Part shown: positions 6,626 to 8,770 of the stretch, piece by piece
How positions within the stretch are numbered: position 1 is the first letter of the stretch
How the letters are laid out: each line of letters opens with the position of its first letter
Source: Actinomycetota bacterium
GTDB lineage: Bacteria; Actinomycetota; Acidimicrobiia; Acidimicrobiales; CADCTF01
Assembly (NCBI GenBank): GCA_019348305.1
Contig: JAHWJQ010000080.1
Coordinates: 1-8,770, forward strand
Length of the DNA stretch: 8,770 nucleotides
Direction: 5' to 3'
Position numbers and translations under genes: made by a program
Notes under the pieces: generated by a model
What the model saw: the letters and a program-made list of their open reading frames with translations, nothing else
What the model was told of the DNA's origin: nothing
Database searches by the model: none

Positions 6626-6649
6626 AAAACGGGCTCAGGCAGCCCTGAG
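6626..6649 (-). terminator. Probable intrinsic terminator after dapC
   Basis: On the minus strand CTCAGG-GCTG-CCTGAG forms a perfect 6-bp stem with a 4-nt loop, followed by CCCG and TTTT. An alternative fold, GGGCT-GCCTG-AGCCC, runs directly into GTTTT. The stem overlaps the dapC stop codon (6637-6635). The T-run is short, so termination may be partial. It would separate the hflX-dapC unit from the sugar-importer operon. Confidence 0.5.
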
Positions 6650-7789
6650 GCGCCGGCCCACCAGCTGCAGGCGCTCCATGGGCTGCACCATGGCCACCCG
6701 CACATACCCCGCTCCCTGGGGGCCGAAGGTGTCCCCGGGCGTCACCAGCACCCCGCCCTCGGCGGCCAGCTGCTCGGCGAAAGCCCAGGCGTCGCCGCCC
6801 GGCGCGGCGGCCCAGAGGTAGAACCCGCCTTGGGGCGGTTTGGTGCCCGGTGACCGCGCCGCCAGCACGCGGGCGAAGAAGTCCAGGCGCTCCCAGTAGC
6901 GCCCCCGCTGGTCGAGCACCGCCCCAGGGTCCTCCAGGGCCACCGCGGCCGCCGCCTGGCTGGGACCGGGGACCATCAGGCCGGCGTGCTTGCGCACCTC
7001 CGAGAGGTAGGAGACGAGGCCGGCGTCGCCGGCGTAGAAGCCGGCGCGGATGCCGGCCAGGTTGTAGCTCTTGGAGACCGAGTGGACGGCGACGACGCCG
7101 TCGAGGCCGTGTTCGAGGATGGATCGGGCCTGGCCCTCCCAGGTGAACTCGGCGTAGCACTCGTCACTGAACACCGCCACGTCGTGCTCGCGCCCCCAGG
7201 CCGCCGCCGCGGCCAGATCGTCGAGCTGGCCGGCCGGGTTGCCCGGTGTGTTGACCCACAGGGCCAGGGCCCGGGCCGCGTCCTGCTCGGAGATCGTGGA
7301 CAGGTCGATGCGCCACTGGTCGTCGACGGCAACGGGTACCGCCCGGCAGCCGGCCAGGGTGGCACCCATGGCGTAGGTGGGGTAGCTGAGGGCCGGATAG
7401 AGGATGGTGTCACGCTGGGGCGAGCGGAGCTTGAGGTACTGGGGAAGGCTGGCCACGAACTCCTTGGTCCCGACGCAGGCGGCCACCTGGTCGAGGGGCA
7501 CCTGCACGCCGAGGCGTCGCTGCAGCCAGTAGACGGCAGCGTCTCTGAACTCGAACGTCCCGACCGAAGGGGGGTAGCCCCGCTCGGTGCCGGAGGAGGC
7601 CAGTGCCCGCAGCACCGACTCCTGGGGGGCGTCGTTCGGCGTTCCCACGGACAGGTCGACGGCGCCTCCCTCGTGGGCCTCGGCCTTGGCCCGCATGGGC
7701 TCGAGCCGATCGTAGGGGTAGGGAGGCGGGACCCAGGGCCTGAGCGGCCCATCAGAGCGGGGCGTGGAGGCCGACATGGCAGCCGACAC
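6635..7789 (-). CDS. dapC: Class I/II PLP aminotransferase, probable N-succinyl-diaminopimelate aminotransferase
   Basis: 384 aa soluble fold-type I aminotransferase. It most likely makes N-succinyl-diaminopimelate from its 2-amino-6-oxo precursor with glutamate as amino donor, in lysine and peptidoglycan synthesis. Visible landmarks are PYPYDRLEPMRAKAEAHEGG at the start, VDLSVGTPNDAP at 44-55, GYPPSVGTFEFRDA at 71-84, NTPGNPAG at 180-187, cofactor-contacting D209 and Y212 in FSDECYAEF, the PLP lysine K240 in SVSKSYNLAGIRAGF, and carboxylate-binding R364 in YVRVAM. The opening and the ERGYPPSVGT region match the actinobacterial DapC group; other aspartate-aminotransferase-like activities cannot be excluded. 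GTG start; an ATG four codons later (7777) is equally possible, and neither has a strong Shine-Dalgarno. It begins 15 bp after the hflX stop, so the two are probably cotranscribed. Confidence 0.88.
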   Translation of the reverse strand: MSAAMSASTPRSDGPLRPWVPPPYPYDRLEPMRAKAEAHEGGAVDLSVGTPNDAPQESVLRALASSGTERGYPPSVGTFEFRDAAVYWLQRRLGVQVPLDQVAACVGTKEFVASLPQYLKLRSPQRDTILYPALSYPTYAMGATLAGCRAVPVAVDDQWRIDLSTISEQDAARALALWVNTPGNPAGQLDDLAAAAAWGREHDVAVFSDECYAEFTWEGQARSILEHGLDGVVAVHSVSKSYNLAGIRAGFYAGDAGLVSYLSEVRKHAGLMVPGPSQAAAAVALEDPGAVLDQRGRYWERLDFFARVLAARSPGTKPPQGGFYLWAAAPGGDAWAFAEQLAAEGGVLVTPGDTFGPQGAGYVRVAMVQPMERLQLVGRRLRAA

Positions 7790-7804
7790 TAGGACCGCCG
7801 GCGC

Positions 7805-8770
7805 TCACGCCGGGCTGACGACGAACTCCTGGAACCGGTTGGCGCTCGAGCCGGCCATCCGGGCGCGGATGCGGGTAGCGCCGTCCTCGTGGCTCTCGGC
7901 CAGGACCTCGCCCTCGCGGTGCAGCGCGGCCACGACGTCGCCCCGCTCGTAGGGCACGACCAGCTCGAGCACCGAGTCGAGAGCGCGCAAGCGGTCGCCC
8001 AAGCTCCGCAAGAGCCCGTCGACGCCGTCGCCGGTCTCGGCCGAGATCAGCACCGCCCCCGGGTGCTCGGCCAGCAGCGCTTTGGTCTCCGGCGGGGCGA
8101 TGTCGGCCTTGTTGAAGGCGACGAGCTCGGGCAGCTGGTCGGCGCCGATCTCGGCCAGCACCTCGTGGACCGCCTCGATCTGCTCGGTCGGGTTGGCCGC
8201 CGACCCGTCGACCACGTGCAGCAGCAGGTCGCTCTCGCCCACCTCCTCCAGCGTGGAGCGGAAGGCCTCCACCAGCTGGTGGGGCAGCTTGCGGATGAAG
8301 CCCACCGTGTCCGACAGCAGCACCGTCTCACCGCCCGGCAGCTGGAGCCGCCTGGTGCGGGGGTCGAGGGTGGCGAACAGGCGGTTCTCGGCGAGAACGC
8401 CGGCGCCGGTCAGGCGGTTGAGCAAGGTCGACTTGCCGGCGTTGGTGTAGCCGACGATCGAGACGGTGTGGAAGGGGGAGGTGCGCCGCTGCTTGCGCTG
8501 GACCTGGCGATGCCTGCGCAGCTCCCTCAGCTCCGCCTCCAGCTTCTGCATGCGCCGCACCAGGCGCCGGCGATCGATCTCGAGCTGCGTCTCGCCCGGT
8601 CCCCGGGAGCCGATGGGGGCGCCGGCGGCCCCTCCTCCCATGGCGCCGGCCTGCTGGGACAGTTGCTTGCCCCTCCCCCGCAGGCGCGGCAGCCGGTAGC
8701 GCAGCAGGGCCAGCTCGACCTGCGCCTTGCCCTCCTCGGTGCGGGCGTTCTGGGCGAAGATGTCGAGGAT
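7805..8770 (-). CDS. hflX: Ribosome-associated GTPase HflX, 5' end outside the window
   Basis: The visible 321 residues are the C-terminal part of HflX, a GTPase that binds the large ribosomal subunit and splits or rescues stalled ribosomes under stress. The frame stays open to the right edge. It starts ILDIFAQNARTEEGKAQVEL and continues with YRLPRLRGRGKQLSQQ, the classic HflX N-domain end, so the ATG at 8641 is internal. A Gly/Ala-rich bridge and SRGPGETQLEIDRRR follow, then a basic coiled-coil linker. G motifs, counted from the first visible residue, are GYTNAGKS at 107-114, DTVGF at 154-158, NKAD at 220-223 and SAETG at 243-247, all intact. KLPHQLVEAFRSTLEEV after G3 is family-typical. Roughly 110-170 N-terminal residues are missing off-window. 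Stop is TGA at 7807-7805. Confidence 0.97.
   Translation of the reverse strand: MLDIFAQNARTEEGKAQVELALLRYRLPRLRGRGKQLSQQAGAMGGGAAGAPIGSRGPGETQLEIDRRRLVRRMQKLEAELRELRRHRQVQRKQRRTSPFHTVSIVGYTNAGKSTLLNRLTGAGVLAENRLFATLDPRTRRLQLPGGETVLLSDTVGFIRKLPHQLVEAFRSTLEEVGESDLLLHVVDGSAANPTEQIEAVHEVLAEIGADQLPELVAFNKADIAPPETKALLAEHPGAVLISAETGDGVDGLLRSLGDRLRALDSVLELVVPYERGDVVAALHREGEVLAESHEDGATRIRARMAGSSANRFQEFVVSPA

Noticed and set aside
7790..7804. A promoter between hflX and dapC
   Set aside because: The gap is only 15 bp and shows no promoter-like hexamers; cotranscription is simpler.
7805..8641. ATG at 8641 as the true start of hflX
   Set aside because: The frame continues upstream with clear HflX sequence (ILDIFAQNART, QVEL, LPRLRGRG) to the window edge, so the gene is cut by the window.

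Overview
The window is GC-rich, gene-dense DNA with GTG and TTG starts. The protein types are an actinobacterial-type DapC, an HflX, a DUF4032 protein and an AglEFGK-like sugar importer. Together they point to a member of the Actinomycetota, perhaps an Acidimicrobiia-like lineage. That placement is inference from protein flavour and gene order. There are seven protein genes, two of them cut by the window edges. I see no rRNA, tRNA, CRISPR array, insertion sequence or phage gene. The longest gap is about 130 bases.

Layout. At the left end, on the + strand, is the 3' part of a DppC/OppC-type permease gene. Everything else is on the - strand and reads right to left. The truncated hflX at the right edge is followed after 15 bp by dapC, a lysine/peptidoglycan pathway aminotransferase. 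A hairpin with a short T-run overlaps the dapC stop and probably ends that unit. Next comes a 132-bp intergenic region with a candidate promoter flanked by two copies of a 10-bp element in inverted orientation. After it is a tight five-gene cluster: lipoprotein sugar-binding protein, MalF-like permease, MalG-like permease, MalK/UgpC-type ATPase, and a DUF4032 protein. Gaps in the cluster are 8 to 29 bp. The last gene converges on the DppC gene with only 4 bp between the stop codons, and an imperfect palindrome is centred on that gap.

How the genes work together. The four transporter genes make a complete ABC importer: binding lipoprotein, two membrane subunits and an ATPase. The binding protein and permeases most resemble the alpha-glucoside (AglE/AglF/AglG) branch, so a di- or oligosaccharide is the best substrate guess. 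No glycosidase or regulator gene lies in the window.

The most interesting points are: (1) the DUF4032 protein appears to lack about 100 residues that carry the kinase-like core in its relatives, with the reading frame intact across the junction; (2) the MalF-like permease has an unusual insert with two extra predicted membrane helices; (3) the paired inverted element may be the operator of an unseen sugar-responsive regulator. I did not find a clearly new multi-gene system.
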